DNA from: Prostheceraeus crozeri
Taxonomy: Eukaryota > Platyhelminthes > Polycladida > Euryleptidae
DNA: 64,000 bases
Direction of reading: 5' to 3'
Assembly (NCBI GenBank): GCA_907163375.1
Contig: CAJQUW010007475.1
Location: 124,001-188,000 of the forward strand
Shown here: positions 1 through 11,900 of the stretch, one piece after another
Numbering within the stretch: position 1 is the first letter of the stretch
Layout: each line of letters opens with the position of its first letter
Made by a program: the position numbers and the translations under genes
Notes under the pieces: generated by a model
Database searches by the model: none
What the model was told of the DNA's origin: nothing
What the model saw: the letters and a program-made list of their open reading frames with translations, nothing else

Positions 1-1126
1 ATAAATTCAGTTGATCTCATCAATGTATCAAGTATTCGTAATATTGTCGGCAAGTTGTCAAATGTGCCTCTAATCAAATTCAAAATGATTGGCCTGTGAT
101 TTGTATAGGTTAAACCAGTAATTCGATGCAATAGGAAATCTGAGAATCTAAATTACCGCATGAAATCGCATTGCTCTTTTTCTCTGCAATGAAGAAAAAT
201 TGATGTCACAATTCAGAATGGTAGACATGAAAGTTGCCTCGGAGTAAGACAACATTTACCTATGAAGAATCATCTTTAAATAAACGTTCCCCATGAGTGA
301 AAGCATCTAACAAGTCGTCGTTATCCTTGGAGGTGATGAAGTGGAAGAGGTATAGTCTTGTTGATACAAGAAATAGCACAGGAAGGCAAGGAAAGGTGAG
401 AAAGATATTATCTCCAGCAATTGTGTTATCCTAACATTTCAAATTAGTGAACAGGTGAGACGTCGCCTCCGATTTAGTAAGTTACATCAAAATACATTCG
501 TCAGACAAGATCAAGAACATTTCGGATGAAAATGTTATTGATGAAAGAAACAAACAAGAAGAACTGCGTCTGATTTGCTGTACTGCGTATAACACGAAAT
601 CATCCTCAAATTTCTTTCGGTGCGTCTATTATTGACTCTAACAATATATGCGGTCAGGTACAATGTAGAAATACGAAATTGAATAGTCTGATTAACAAAA
701 ATATATTGCTAGTAGTAATTAGGGGTGCCCGCACTGCTTTTTAAAAGAGGAAGAGCTATCTGAGAAAGATAGTGGGGAGTACTAACCAGACTAAAGGTGC
801 TGTATAGACCCGCGGAGGGTGGCTTAGAAGATGACGGTTCGTGGTAGCTTTGATGATGGGCCCACACGTTTCCCTAATGGGTACCAGACGACCGTTGAGT
901 GTGTGAACAGCGTCGTATTTCAAAGGCTTAGGCCTCCGGCGGGGTTGACGGACTTCGTTCGGCTCTCTTCGTCGTCAACTATCAGATTTCGCTCACTACG
1001 GTCGCTTAATCTAACAAATGTTTATTCTATGAATCATTGAAAATCATTAATTTACATAGCAGCGAAGTAGAAGCATCAGAATAAAGAAGTCAAGAGCATC
1101 AAATTCTGTTTAATAGCTTTCGTAGT
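1..1126. other. No recognisable feature
   Basis: AT-rich DNA without a convincing coding stretch. The 69-codon open frame at 831-1040 has no family resemblance and no supporting splice context. The right end abuts a LINE fragment, so part of this may be LINE 3' flank. Confidence 0.4.
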
Positions 1127-1669
1127 TCAATCAACGCATGCACCATTAGCAATGATCGTCGTTGTCGGGGAGAACGATTTGCGACGTCGTGTGGTTTTTG
1201 CTGGGAGTTGAAAAAACCGGCCCTCCAACTTCTGAGGGCACATGAAGTGAAGGGGCTGATCAGAGTTGGAGTAGATTGCCATTAGCAACTTGTACGCAGA
1301 ATTTCGCCGTCTCTCTAACAAGTCTACAAAGTCATCTCAATAGCATTCGTTTCCATGTATTATGCGATGTACTCTGTCTTGGATCTTGTCGAGAATGTTG
1401 GAGTTATCTGATGAGATGTCGATCATTAAAGGAGAACAACATTCAAGTATTGAGCAAATTAAACTTTCATATACATACTTCATATCTTTCGGAGATAATG
1501 TGGGGCGAAGAACTCTTAGAACATATAGACAACGTGAGGCGACCACGATATTGAAGTGGTCATGCTCATATTTACCCAGGATCAAAGAAATCCGACTTCT
1601 CTCTTTGTTTGAGTTAACCCTCAGATCTCTGAGGTGGTTATGGTGGTCCAATGAACCCCACGGAGCCAT
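1127..1669 (-). pseudogene. LINE (CR1-like) reverse-transcriptase C-terminal fragment
   Basis: The minus-strand translation reads like the thumb and tail of a non-LTR retrotransposon reverse transcriptase. It has a CLYVLRVLRPTLS segment, then YESLICSILECCSPL, then DKIQDRVHRIIHGNE, then LLERRRNSAYKLL near the end. This order (thumb helix, E-x3-P-like box, R-I-I-H/Y-G, R-R-x3-A) matches the tail of the longer LINE at 23.9-27.4 kb, so both probably belong to the same broad CR1/L2-type group. The catalytic YADD region is absent, so this is a 5'-truncated copy, as is usual for LINEs. One in-frame stop (around 1,337) separates the two parts, which lie in the same frame. Not functional. Confidence 0.75.
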
Positions 1670-2631
1670 ATATTTTTAATTACATTCGGTGCAGAAATTC
1701 CCAATTTATTTTTTACTTTCGGAAGAAAAATGCATGGACTTCTCGATGTATATTCAAATGATCTGTGCGTGTCCATGATGGTTCATAATGAGTGAATTTC
1801 ATCTATTTATTATTTACATCATGTTTGTCTGTTCGCTCCGTTAGAAAATCGCAAAATGTGAATGCTTTGCTGTCGCATACGATCGCGCGTGAATGGTTAG
1901 CCAGTACGAACAATACATCAATGTTCAAGATGAAAGATATTATCATGTTAATAGATCGACATCAAAAACACAGTATTTAAAGAGTTTCCGTAGCAACAAT
2001 TGATGAGTTTACAACAATTGATGATCTCCACTACAATTTTGAGAGTCTAAAAGTTCAATAGCTCTGCCTCCAGAAAATGCAATACAATATAAAATAAAAG
2101 GTGCTGTTACATTCATCCGCAAAACACATTTGAAAAAAATTTTACATACATTCATGAAATTTCTGATTTTGATTGCTCTTATTTGGAGTGCTAATTTCAG
2201 TGATGCCAATTACTGCTACACACATTGTAAATTTTATAATTCTGATGCTGTTTGTCCATCATTGTCATATTTGACTCTTCTTATGGAGGAAACTGTATGT
2301 TTATGAACTTCACGGTAGTGGAGAAACTACATCCGCTTTCACAGCAAATTCCCTCACTATCATGATTTGACAATGGATCGCAAATATCCACCTACAGCAA
2401 AACTCTAATCGTTTGTTTACTTGCGGAATAATTGACATCAACACTGACATCAGAATTAGCTTTTTGGGATGAATTTTTAATATAGAATTATCAATAATGT
2501 CTATCAACACTGAGTATCGTTTTTTCCATCCCTTCATTTTTGCTACAGTACATGGTATGCTTATTGACGTCTGTCTGCATATCAATTGTGTCATCACTAC
2601 AATACCCTTTATTTTTGTCGGCCATCTATGC
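1670..2631. other. No recognisable feature
   Basis: AT-rich DNA. Open frames at 1,792-1,980 and 2,009-2,209 look random. The 142-codon minus-strand frame at 2,310-2,738 runs into the hAT MITE that starts at 2,632, so it is not a gene. Confidence 0.4.
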
Positions 2632-3152
2632 CACAGAATTAGACAGGTCGCCTCTTCTTCCGTTTGACTAGAAAGGAAACATTGGAACATTAATGAAATG
2701 GCACAATCTCCTGACATAATACCATAGCAATCGAACAATGAGCAGCCAGTTCAACATTAAACACACCAAATTGTGCAAAGTTTCAGTGACTGCTATCAAC
2801 TGAATCACACAGCTAAGAGACACAGTCGATGTCAAACTCTACATGGAAGTTTGTGAACGTTTTTTCGTGCGCCTGCTATCGTCTTTAATAATGACCGGGA
2901 GGAACAACATTATCGAGAAAACTTTTGCGCAATGATCTGAAGTCTTCGAATCTGAAGAAATCGTGGCGATCGGAGCATTTTGAAGGAATTCACAGCAATC
3001 CGCATCCGCAAGCGACGCACGACAATTTTTCCTATCTCTGCAAGGTAGTAAAAATTTCTTTTTGTCCACTTAGTAAGTTCCTGCATGTGTCATTGTTTTG
3101 AATCAGTATGCACTTCTAGCAAAGTGACACGATTAAGCAATCTAATTCTGTG
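2632..3152 (+). mobile_element. Non-autonomous hAT-type MITE, copy A
   Basis: This 521 bp element starts CACAGAATTAGA and ends TCTAATTCTGTG, a perfect terminal inverted repeat. It is flanked on both sides by the 8 bp duplication ATCTATGC (2,624-2,631 and 3,153-3,160), the signature of hAT transposition. It contains no transposase. Three related copies lie at 9.3, 43.7 and 47.8 kb. Its target falls inside a minisatellite whose unit itself contains ATCTATGCC, so the duplication resembles neighbouring repeat units. The full-length match to the 47.8 kb copy in reverse orientation confirms the boundaries. Confidence 0.9.
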
Positions 3153-3430
3153 ATCTATGCTGTTGCCATCATTATTTTATATCAGCTATCTATGCCACCA
3201 ACCTTCTTTGTTCATAATCTATCTATAACACCAGCATTATCTGTTTATCAGCTATCTATGCCACTACCATTATTTGTTTATCAACCATATATCCCACTAC
3301 CATTATCTCTTTATCGACTATCTATGCCAACATATTATTTGTTTATCAACTATGTCGCTACCATCATTTCGCCTATCCGGAAAATAAGACATGCAGTCGA
3401 TATTCACTATAAAGAGCCCCTCTATAACTA
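3153..3430 (+). repeat. Degenerate minisatellite
   Basis: Imperfect tandem units, mostly about 32-45 bp, are built around TATCTATGCCAC followed by a CATTAT(T/C)TGTTTATC-like segment. Roughly six units are visible between 3,180 and 3,360, decaying to the right. A 93-codon open frame runs through it, but its protein is just the translated repeat and is not a gene. The array probably began left of hAT copy A, because the GCCATCTATGC at 2,621-2,631 is also unit-like. Confidence 0.7.
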
Positions 3431-6294
3431 ACATTCGCTTTTAGCGAAACTTATTAATGAATCCCTATTACTTTAATGATTAAAAATACAGGCCTACATG
3501 CTCTTAGCCTCTTTCCCACAGCATTGAATTCACGCACAAGCGTCTAAAAGTTATTTTATTACCAAGATTTCATTGGTCTACGTTTAGTAGTCATGGACCA
3601 GGGAAACCACAGATCGTTCTACAATCATTAATCATGAATCAATCAATCAAATTAATGTTTTCAGCATGAATATTTGCCGACTTTGAGACATCAGATGAAC
3701 CACGTAGTTATGCGGTAATTTGATATGTAGAATATGTTGTAACCTTCAGAAACTGGATGAATATTGGAGGATGAGCTTCCACTGACGAGAATGCAGTATA
3801 TACATAGATAAAATAGAGTAAAACTCGCCCAGTTAATAAGTTTCCAATAGTTAAATTGTTGAGATTTTTTGTACTAGCAAGACAAGTCATCGATTTCCTT
3901 AATTTCTGCTTCAATGATTGTGTTGTGTTAGATCGCGCCGATTGCTGCTTTTCATTGGCATAATTCGTGTGTATTTATGCAAGAATCCAACTGGGATATG
4001 TCATCTAAAATTCATGTGATTTGCAGCATTATATTCTCTTACAATCATAGGCCTACCGTGTATTATTGACCCTCATCTCTTTACATGCTCCGCCCGCTTG
4101 CATATGTCACTGCCGATGATAGATACTTAGCTAAGGGCAATTACAGTGTAATTTGACACTGTTTCTATTGATTTTCCGTCTTATGAAAATGAATGTAATC
4201 TAAAACACGCTGCAGATATTTTACAGAGATATTTCAAAAAACAAAGCCTTCAAAATTCGCAGAAGAATTCACCCCCAGAATTCGACATGAGCTGTGTTGT
4301 CTCTCTTGACAAGTCTTAATGAGGTCTCAAACACTCTTCACTTAATTTTTCCTTGAAATTCTCGAATATTCTGTCCGCGGAATGAGAGAGTTCATGAGTG
4401 GTCTAAAAACAGTTTTGTAAAGAAGAGAAGTTAGTACCGTCGGCGTCAAGTTATGAAGCAGCGCGCGGAGACGCCATGAGCTCAATTTGATTACTGTCAC
4501 GCATTTAGTGTTGAACTCAGTCCATTATGACGCTGACCAACAATTAACAGCCTTGGCAAGGCCTTTCCCTCGAGGCAGAGAAAGCTATTTACTGTCGGGA
4601 GAGGCAGATTCGCGGAGATAAAAGAGGCATTCAAGACTTGTGGTCCAATGTTCATCAGCAAAAGAAAAAAGTTGAGCAATAAGTTGACGAATATGCAGTT
4701 TATCTCGTAATGTCGACGAAGGGGATGTCAAAGTGTTGTTGAAAGCAGTTTATCTGTCGTTTCAAACAACGAACATTTAGGGATTTGAAGGAAGAATAAG
4801 ATAGTAGACAGGACGTTGATAATGCTATTCATCAAATTCTGTAAAACACGAAGTGAACATACTGTCACACAAGGTTTGAATATTTATAAAGTTGAGGGAG
4901 GAATGTGATGAAATTTTTGTTAAAATGCTGATGATTCTGCATATCAACCGTCAAAATTAAATGTTCTGAAACATCATCTTGAAGATTGCGAATCAATTTT
5001 TCAGATATCTATAAAATTTCCAACAAACCACTGATTTAAGAATTTATTGTGTGGCTTCTTCTACCGAAATTAGAAATGATAAAAAAGTCAATGCTGTAAT
5101 TATTCAGTGTTCAGTGCGAAAATTTCCTAATCAATTTGTGACTACTTTTCTCTTGAATCTTAACAGGACAAGGTTTAAATCAACAACTTGCTTAAGCCAA
5201 GGCCGGTCATTTTGACCTACCTTTATTTTTTTCTAATTCTAATCTCTACAATGTTGCAGATGATCTTTCCCACATCCTAGCAAAATCACGCTGATTTACC
5301 GCTGATTAGTTTCAGAAGCTTGCACCGAAATGAATTATAAACAAAATAGTACTAATTGAGTGAAAATAAATTAAAGAATATATAGCACATGTATGCAATG
5401 GATCTAAATGTGCACCTTTTTACCGTAGGGGTTTGCAGCATTTCGAGATGCAGTCGCGTGTCCTGCTTATAGTCCAAGCACCTGTCGGAGACCTTATGCA
5501 GTGAGCAGAGTAGATTTCGCTCACGAGTGTCATGTGAGGAATTACATGTATGGCTGTTTGATGTTCTACCAACGTCTTCGTCCCCAACATGTTTGCATAT
5601 ATGTAGTATATTCAGGTTCGTCAATGGTCTAATAGTCTTTTATGCCTGGTCATTGGTCAAGTCTACTTCATGAGCTGGAAGCTTTGTCAACGTTCCCACT
5701 ATCTCCCACCACGTTGCCATCTATGCTATCTGACTCTTTTTCACTTTCAACAGCGGCTGTTGCATTGCCAGACAATCATTCAACAGCATTAGACACGAGC
5801 TTTCCTCACTGGTATTAGCAAAAATGTAACGAATCAGAACTCTTTGACCGCGATGATCAATAAAGGCAACAAATCAGAGACTTCCTTGCTGATTCAGTAA
5901 CTCAAAACAGAAACATCAAAAGTCAAGGAGCGGCAAGCTCCTGTAATGAGCCAATTTAAAACAATTATCAGATAATGCAGTAAGCCGGTAAAGAGTTAAT
6001 AAATCAATGTAAAACCGCGTCTATGGACATATACCACATACTGGCGCCAATTAGCAAGACAGCACGTATACAATTAGGCCTATGTACGAGTATTTGGCTA
6101 TTGCGCTATGAAGTGCAGCAATGCGGTTGTCATAAATTGACTCAACCAAACAGGAGAAATCCGATAGGAACTCGAACCTGGCCCGTCCCCATCTGAAATA
6201 AGCTATAACTAATTTAAATGCTGTTGTGAGTCGATTGCACAGTGTGTGACAAGTGTTTTTGTGTCGAATGTCACTCGTATTCTATACTGTTTTA
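3431..6294. other. No recognisable gene
   Basis: About 2.9 kb of AT-rich sequence with only short random open frames (3,708-3,914, 4,497-4,679 and 5,352-5,624, all minus). A small perfect hairpin, GGTCATTTTGACC, lies near 5,205 and resembles palindromes near piggyBac-type ends, but no matching TTAA terminus was found. A motif resembling a tRNA B box in reverse orientation sits near 6,170, without a convincing A box. Confidence 0.4.
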
Positions 6295-6744
6295 GGGCTG
6301 GTTTTTACTTCCTCCGTATTGAGAACAGAGATAGCTCCTGAAAACGCAGACACATCCGTTTTACGGAAACCTGAGAAGTCTGCGTAAGTGGGATACGGAG
6401 ACTCTAGAATAAGGATGCATGTTTATTTAATCATTCGCATTAAACGGAGGTTCGATTTCAACCAAATCATAGTCATCTACCCTTGAGTTGTACAAGTCAC
6501 GTGATGTCATCGCTTCAGCTTCAATCTTACCGGTTCACAATCAAACTTCAGTCACTGAAATACGGAAACATTCAATCACACTAAATGTCTGAGTATCTTG
6601 ATTTTCGAGCCTCCGTTTCAAGTCTGCTGACAAAATGATACGGAAGCGTCTCCGGTTTCACACGAAATCTCTCGGAGACATGTCGGTGTCAAATTATTCC
6701 TTGAGACGTCTCCGCACAAAAACGGAAGAAGTATAAACCCGGCT
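6295..6744. mobile_element. Tourist-like (PIF/Harbinger) MITE
   Basis: Roughly 450 bp with imperfect inverted ends. The left end reads GGGCTGGTTTTTACTTCC; the right end, read inward, is AGCCGGGTTTATACTTC. TTA flanks both sides (6,292-6,294 and 6,745-6,747), matching the 3 bp TWA duplication of PIF/Harbinger elements. The interior is rich in CGGAG/CTCCG motifs repeated in both orientations (for example around 6,400, 6,610, 6,650 and 6,710), giving strong potential for secondary structure. No coding capacity. Confidence 0.65.
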
Positions 6745-9252
6745 TTATGCGTGTGAGCTGTGTTCCGCACGTATTATTTTCTCTATCCGCCGCATGTGAT
6801 TGACTTAGCTCAACTGTCACTTCGTAGTTTGTGGTCAAGTTTCTTTGCTCATATTGATACACCACCAGTTTGACATATTTCCGCCAAAAATCCGCCTAAA
6901 GGAAGAATCGGAAGCTTAGTTTATCAGAGTCCTTTCATAGCCGATCACGTCGCTAATTAAGTGTACGAGAGACATCACTACAGCTGAGAAAAACTACGAA
7001 AATTTAATTAAAAGTCATGGACTCTAGAGAGCGACTTGGGATTGACATGCAATACGTCCCATGAGAAATCAGGGTAGTTAGGGATTGAATTACGTCTATT
7101 GACTGCTCACACAACAGCAGTTAAATTCCTCAAATGCAGTTCTACATCATTGCAGATTTTATATGTTCACAGGAATTTCTTGAATTTGATGCTCATTTTT
7201 ATTGACATTCTGCGGAGGAAAAAGGAATGTGATGGTATTCGTGAACAGGCGAATCATTTGTAGGATGTTGAGAGAGACATTTCAGAGTTAGCAGTCGAAG
7301 AAATTGCAATAAACGGAATTTTTCTTTCTGTTTAAGTTAGTGAGACTACAACAATGACTAATAGCTATTTGTTGATGGTAATCTCAACTCCTCGGTTAGG
7401 CGCTGATTTATATCAATGTTACTAGAATTTGAAAATAATTCAATCAGCGGAACTTACCATGTTTGCATGTTATTGGCGTGAGCTGCTATAACGTATTATA
7501 TTACTCTTCCATGGTATGACTTCACTTAAACCTGCATCACACAGTTTGGCTTCAAAAATAAATGCAAATATAGATAAAACTAGATACTAAAATCAAATTA
7601 TTCAAATTATTTTAGCTACATGTCTCATCCATTGCCAATTTCAATTTCTCATCTATTTCCACCTAAAAGATGAATAGTGATACATGTATTTGAAATAGTA
7701 CATTAAAACTGCAAACTCTATTAATCTTTGAGGAACACGGCATGGTTATGCGGACAGTGGAGACACGAATATCACGGGCAACCGACTTCACCGGACATAA
7801 AATTTGCAAACAACTGTTTTCAGCGCAAATGGTTATTGTGGACAGCCGCTTTCAGAGTGCACGGTTATTGTGGACAGTCGATTTCAGTGGATGTGGCGTT
7901 TGTGAATAGCTGCTGACCTGTCACAGACAATAGATTTGCTGGTAGCGGTTGCAGTGGAAAAGGATAATGCGGACAGACGCATACAGCAGACAGAAGTCCC
8001 TTCAGCAAATGCTGATGAGCTCCCAAACGACGTTGACGAAGGTCTAGCAGCACTGTTACCTGACAATGCCCTAGACTTGCCTATTGGCAAATGCAGTGTA
8101 ATGACAGTCATTTGTATAATTTGCTATATTATGTTTACTCTGTTGTATGTAATATCAAAATTATAGCGGTAAAATGTGCCTCGGTTGTTTTTATCCATTG
8201 CTTTATTATTTTCTTCCATAAATGGGCCTACTGTAAGAAGCCTAAGAATATCCGGTAACTAATCCATTGGGTTTTATGTGTCATTCAGTTACTCGCACTT
8301 TATGATAATGTGAAACGAAATCGATCTCGCTTGTGCATAATGGAATAGAATCCATATTGCATCACTACAAATCATGCTTTCTGTCCAGAAATGCACACAC
8401 TAATTGAATATAAACTCATACTGCAGCATTGATGCGACTTACAATGAGTATTTATGAATTAGTCATTGGATGATCTCTAAATTTCTCAATAAAGTGATTA
8501 TGATTAAATAACCATATGTGCTGATCATAGGCACATGAACGATATCAATATAACGAAATGTATTCGCAAGTTTGAGAGAATTAGAGCTCAAAATGTGACC
8601 ATTTTATGATATTTTGAGATCGAACCAATTTTCCCCCGTCTCCTAAATTGGTTTCCTTTGATATTTTAAATCGAAGGCATGAACAGTCAAATTCATCCAC
8701 ATGAACTAATGCGATGCGCACGGATGGCTGGTTACAATTTTAGAATCGAAAATGTGCATGAAAATTGTCATCGTCAAGTGATTGCATTCTCACAGAGAAC
8801 TGATGCGCAAAGAGGAAGCGTAAATTTTCTTGCAGTTCCAGTGGCTTATGACGAAATGCGTGAACATTTTTGAACGCCTGAGAACTATGAATTCGCCTAA
8901 AACGAGAACAAAAGTTGAAGATCAGAAGTCAGAAGTAATAGAAAGCAAATAATTGGAGCCTATAACATTATTCTCATTATATAATTATTATTATCATTAA
9001 CATATCAGCAGATATCATATATACATGTATTATAATAATAAAAAACTATTTTTATTGGCATACATTTGAATGCTGCACACAATATATGCTGTATAGAATA
9101 AGAATCACAAAAATTAAAGACTAAAAGCTTTAAAAGGAAATAATTAATAATATTGATATTAGCAATTGAGTATGAACTATTGCATTTGAGTTACTATTTT
9201 CATATCTGTCTATGCCAAAGGTCTGTGCTGTTATGTTTCTAATTGAACTAAT
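6745..9252. other. No recognisable gene; weak tandem repeats at 7,740-7,920
   Basis: AT-rich. Around 7,740-7,920 a short unit recurs imperfectly, with GGTTATTGTGGACAG followed by a TTTCAG-containing stretch seen twice plus weaker copies. Open frames over it (62-76 codons on both strands) translate the repeat. A 64-codon frame at 8,679-8,873 has no recognisable family. Confidence 0.4.
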
Positions 9253-9539
9253 TTTCGTACGCCTGCTAGTCTCTTTAATAATGATCGGAGGGGCCAACAT
9301 TATGGAGAAAACTTGTGCGCAATGATCTGAAGTATTCGAATCTGAAAGAATTGTGGCAATCGAAGCACTCAGCTGGAACTCACATTAATCCACAAGCGAC
9401 GCACGACTTTTTTCCTATCTCTGGAAGGTATTAGGAATTCCTTTTTGCCCACTTAATAGGTTCTTCGATGTGCCGTCAATTTCGTATTAATCACACTTCT
9501 AGTAAACCGAAGCAGATAAACAAAATATTTAATTCTGTG
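9253..9539 (+). mobile_element. hAT MITE copy B, truncated
   Basis: Same family as the element at 2,632-3,152 and in the same orientation. Homology begins around TTTTCGTACGCCTGCTAG and runs to the terminal TTAATTCTGTG at 9,539, so roughly the left half is missing. Without the left terminus no target duplication can be assigned. It is more diverged than copies A, C and D. Confidence 0.75.
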
Positions 9540-10970
9540 GCTTAGACTGTTGAGGACGGAGGACGGCAGTCCTTGTTATTTTTGCCGAGTTGCCGAAAAC
9601 AGCCCCTGTGCCGAGAACAAGCTGTGCCCGTCCTATCTGCATGTACACCGAATCTGCGTCCAACTCAGCAGTTACGCTAGTTAATGAAAGACGAGCTCCT
9701 CGCCCTCGTCCCTTGAGACAATGATCAAGATTGCTAACCCGTCCTCACGTTAAATGCACAATTCATTCCATGACATCACGTTATCATCTTTTTAGATATT
9801 GCCTCTTTCTCTTATTCATAACTGTTTTTCGAATTTTGTCAGTAAGACATCTTCCTTTGTTGTAAAAGACGAGCTTTGCAATGATGTCAATACTATTGTG
9901 ACAAATGCGGCCACCACCAGGCCAGGCGGTCCGATTCCGACAACTAGCATTTTTTAGCAATGTTTATTCTATTGCTGTGTATCGAGTTCTTACAATACGC
10001 TTGTATCGGGCCTCAGGACATTTTCACAACTTAAGCACATTTTAAACATAGTGATTTCATGATTTTATGTAATTCGATTGTTATTGGAATCAGAAGATAA
10101 AATCATTTTCTCAAATGATAAACTCATCACACATGAAAATCATGAAAATCTCATAAACAAAAAATCAAAAGCTGCATTCTATCTGTACATTCTTTAAAGT
10201 TGTCCAATGTCTCGGCTGTTACATTCAACTTCAGTGAAGCAAATGCTATGAATTCTTGGATCGTATGATTTCGTGTGCAACAAGTGGTAAAGATCTAATT
10301 GCATACATAATACACTGGGAGCAACATCCGACCATTCAATACCCGAATCAAAGTACCTCGTCAATCTTCAAACTTTTTCAAACATGCGATGCAGAACAAT
10401 GTATTTCAGCTTCGAATATCACAGGTAGAAGACACAAATTTGAGACACAGAAAACGCCGGCCTGTTGCTAATTCAAGAGAAGAGACTGAAGACTGCTGAC
10501 ATTTTCTTTTTCTGTGATCAGTTCATGCATCTCTTAATTGCAACATCACTTGGTGTTCCGCTGTATCCGCCAGAGCTACTGTTGCAGCTTTCTCCTTGCC
10601 ATTTAACCCTCTAAACACCATCAGGTCGCTAAGTTTCATTTCCTATCGTCCAAACTTTTAGAACTTAATCAGCTCAAACAATTGATGGCTGATATAAAGT
10701 TTGACGTATTTCCTATTTCGACGAGGTATCATTGTTGACATGCAATCTTAGAAAGCATTAAGAATTTCATTTCCAAAAAATTGGAACGTCATTTACTGTG
10801 GGGTCGGTAACGACCCCAAAAATAAAGATATATTTTCTCTTCACATAATGATGCATGTAGGACTTATTTTTTTGTCAAATCAAAGCTTCTGGTTGAGTGG
10901 AAACAATGTTGGTTGATATTACTATCACTGATTTTCATCGATTATTGTGTGGCATAGACAATTTGGGGCG
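9540..10970. other. No gene; possible piggyBac-like terminus near 10,603
   Basis: A TTAACCCT stretch at 10,603-10,610 followed 190 bp later by the perfect palindrome GGGGTCGGTAACGACCCC (10,800-10,817) is the arrangement often found at piggyBac-type ends (TTAA target, CCC(T) end, GGGTC/GACCC palindrome). No right-hand counterpart was found, so this is at most a broken end. The open frame at 10,256-10,471 is not recognisable. Confidence 0.3.
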
Positions 10971-11480
10971 CACGGTGCTCACAGATCAACTTTTTGGGGA
11001 AGAAAAATGTCCATAAAAACAGAAAGTTGATACTAGACCAAAATTTAACAAGAATTCTGAATTTTTAAGTTCGAAAATCTTTCATCTAGCTATTCAAAAG
11101 ATACAGCCGATTTATTGATCAACATCGATCCGATTGACTATTGGTGATTGATTTTGTTGAAAAATGCATCTAGAAATGCTACAAGAATGAATTCTTACCT
11201 AATTTGCAACGTAGAATTCGAATATGGCATCAAAATCTTTCGCTGATGAGTCAATATGAAGATAGAGAGGCAAGATATTGATCAGTATCAATCAGACTGA
11301 TTGGTGTGATTGATTTTGTTAAAAATGCATTTGGGAATGCCAGAATAATAAATGCTACTACCAAAAATGGTGCGTTGAATTCAAATTTCACATCCAAATA
11401 AGCCGATGATGATTCATTATGAAGATAGATACAATATATTGATCAGCATCAATTTGATTGATTTTGTATCGAAATCCTTA
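10971..11480 (+). repeat. Left terminal inverted repeat with subterminal units
   Basis: About 510 bp, inverted relative to 17,180-17,841. The first 140 bp are unique (T-run and TTTTTGGGG after the heptamer, then a GTTGATACTAGACC segment). Then come copies of a unit headed by ATTGATCA(G/A)(T/C)ATC at about 11,113, 11,277 and 11,437, spaced roughly 160 bp. Each is followed by GATTGATTTTGT and an AAAATGCAT-like box. The regular spacing suggests transposase-binding sites or structural repeats (inference). Confidence 0.85.
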
Positions 11481-11489
11481 TCCGTGTTT

Positions 11490-11900
11490 TGTGCTGTAAA
11501 TACATGTAGGCTATACACTGTAGCTACTCATTTTCTATGTTTATCAACAATATTTTTTCTATCTTGATCAGAATCTACTGTAGGCCCTACCTTGTACTTG
11601 ATCATATGATTTTACAGAGAAAGCGCTTCGTCAAGAAACGGATCTACTGGTCATCTACGGTATATGTTGTTGACTAAAAAGTCGATTGATCCTTCTTGTG
11701 TTGTCGGTCGAACTTTGGCGGAGTGTGATCAAATTAAGACACGACACGGTTAAAAAATTCGAAGGATCCAGGAAACGGAAGACGCCAAAGTTAAACAATT
11801 ACCCTAGTGGAGAATCTTGTAAATAATTAGGTAATTAAAAGTCATGAATGAATGAAATAATACTGGCAACATAGAGTAACCTACTCTAGTATAGAGCAGG
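11490..11900. other. Internal sequence of the RAG1-like transposon
   Basis: Sequence between the left end and the nested Penelope-like element. It has no coding capacity. An 11 bp inverted pair (AACTTTGGCG near 11,712 and CGCCAAAGTT near 11,785) could form a stem. It may be 5' non-coding sequence of the transposon or 3' tail of the retroelement; the boundary is not clear. Confidence 0.4.

Noticed and set aside
831-1040. 69-codon plus-strand frame in a GC-richer patch
   Set aside because: No recognisable domain; the patch is short and next to a LINE fragment.
2310-2738. 142-codon minus-strand open frame
   Set aside because: It crosses the left end of hAT MITE copy A, so it cannot be an old gene.
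3150-3431. 93-codon frame with repetitive protein
   Set aside because: Translation of a degenerate minisatellite; no codon-level constraint visible.
6150-6240. tRNA-derived SINE on the minus strand (GGTTCGAGTTCC-like B box)
   Set aside because: No matching A box at the right distance and no cloverleaf. A single B-box-like word is expected by chance.
10603-10817. piggyBac element
   Set aside because: Only one possible end (TTAACCCT plus GGGGTC palindrome) and no partner end or transposase; noted only as a weak terminus.
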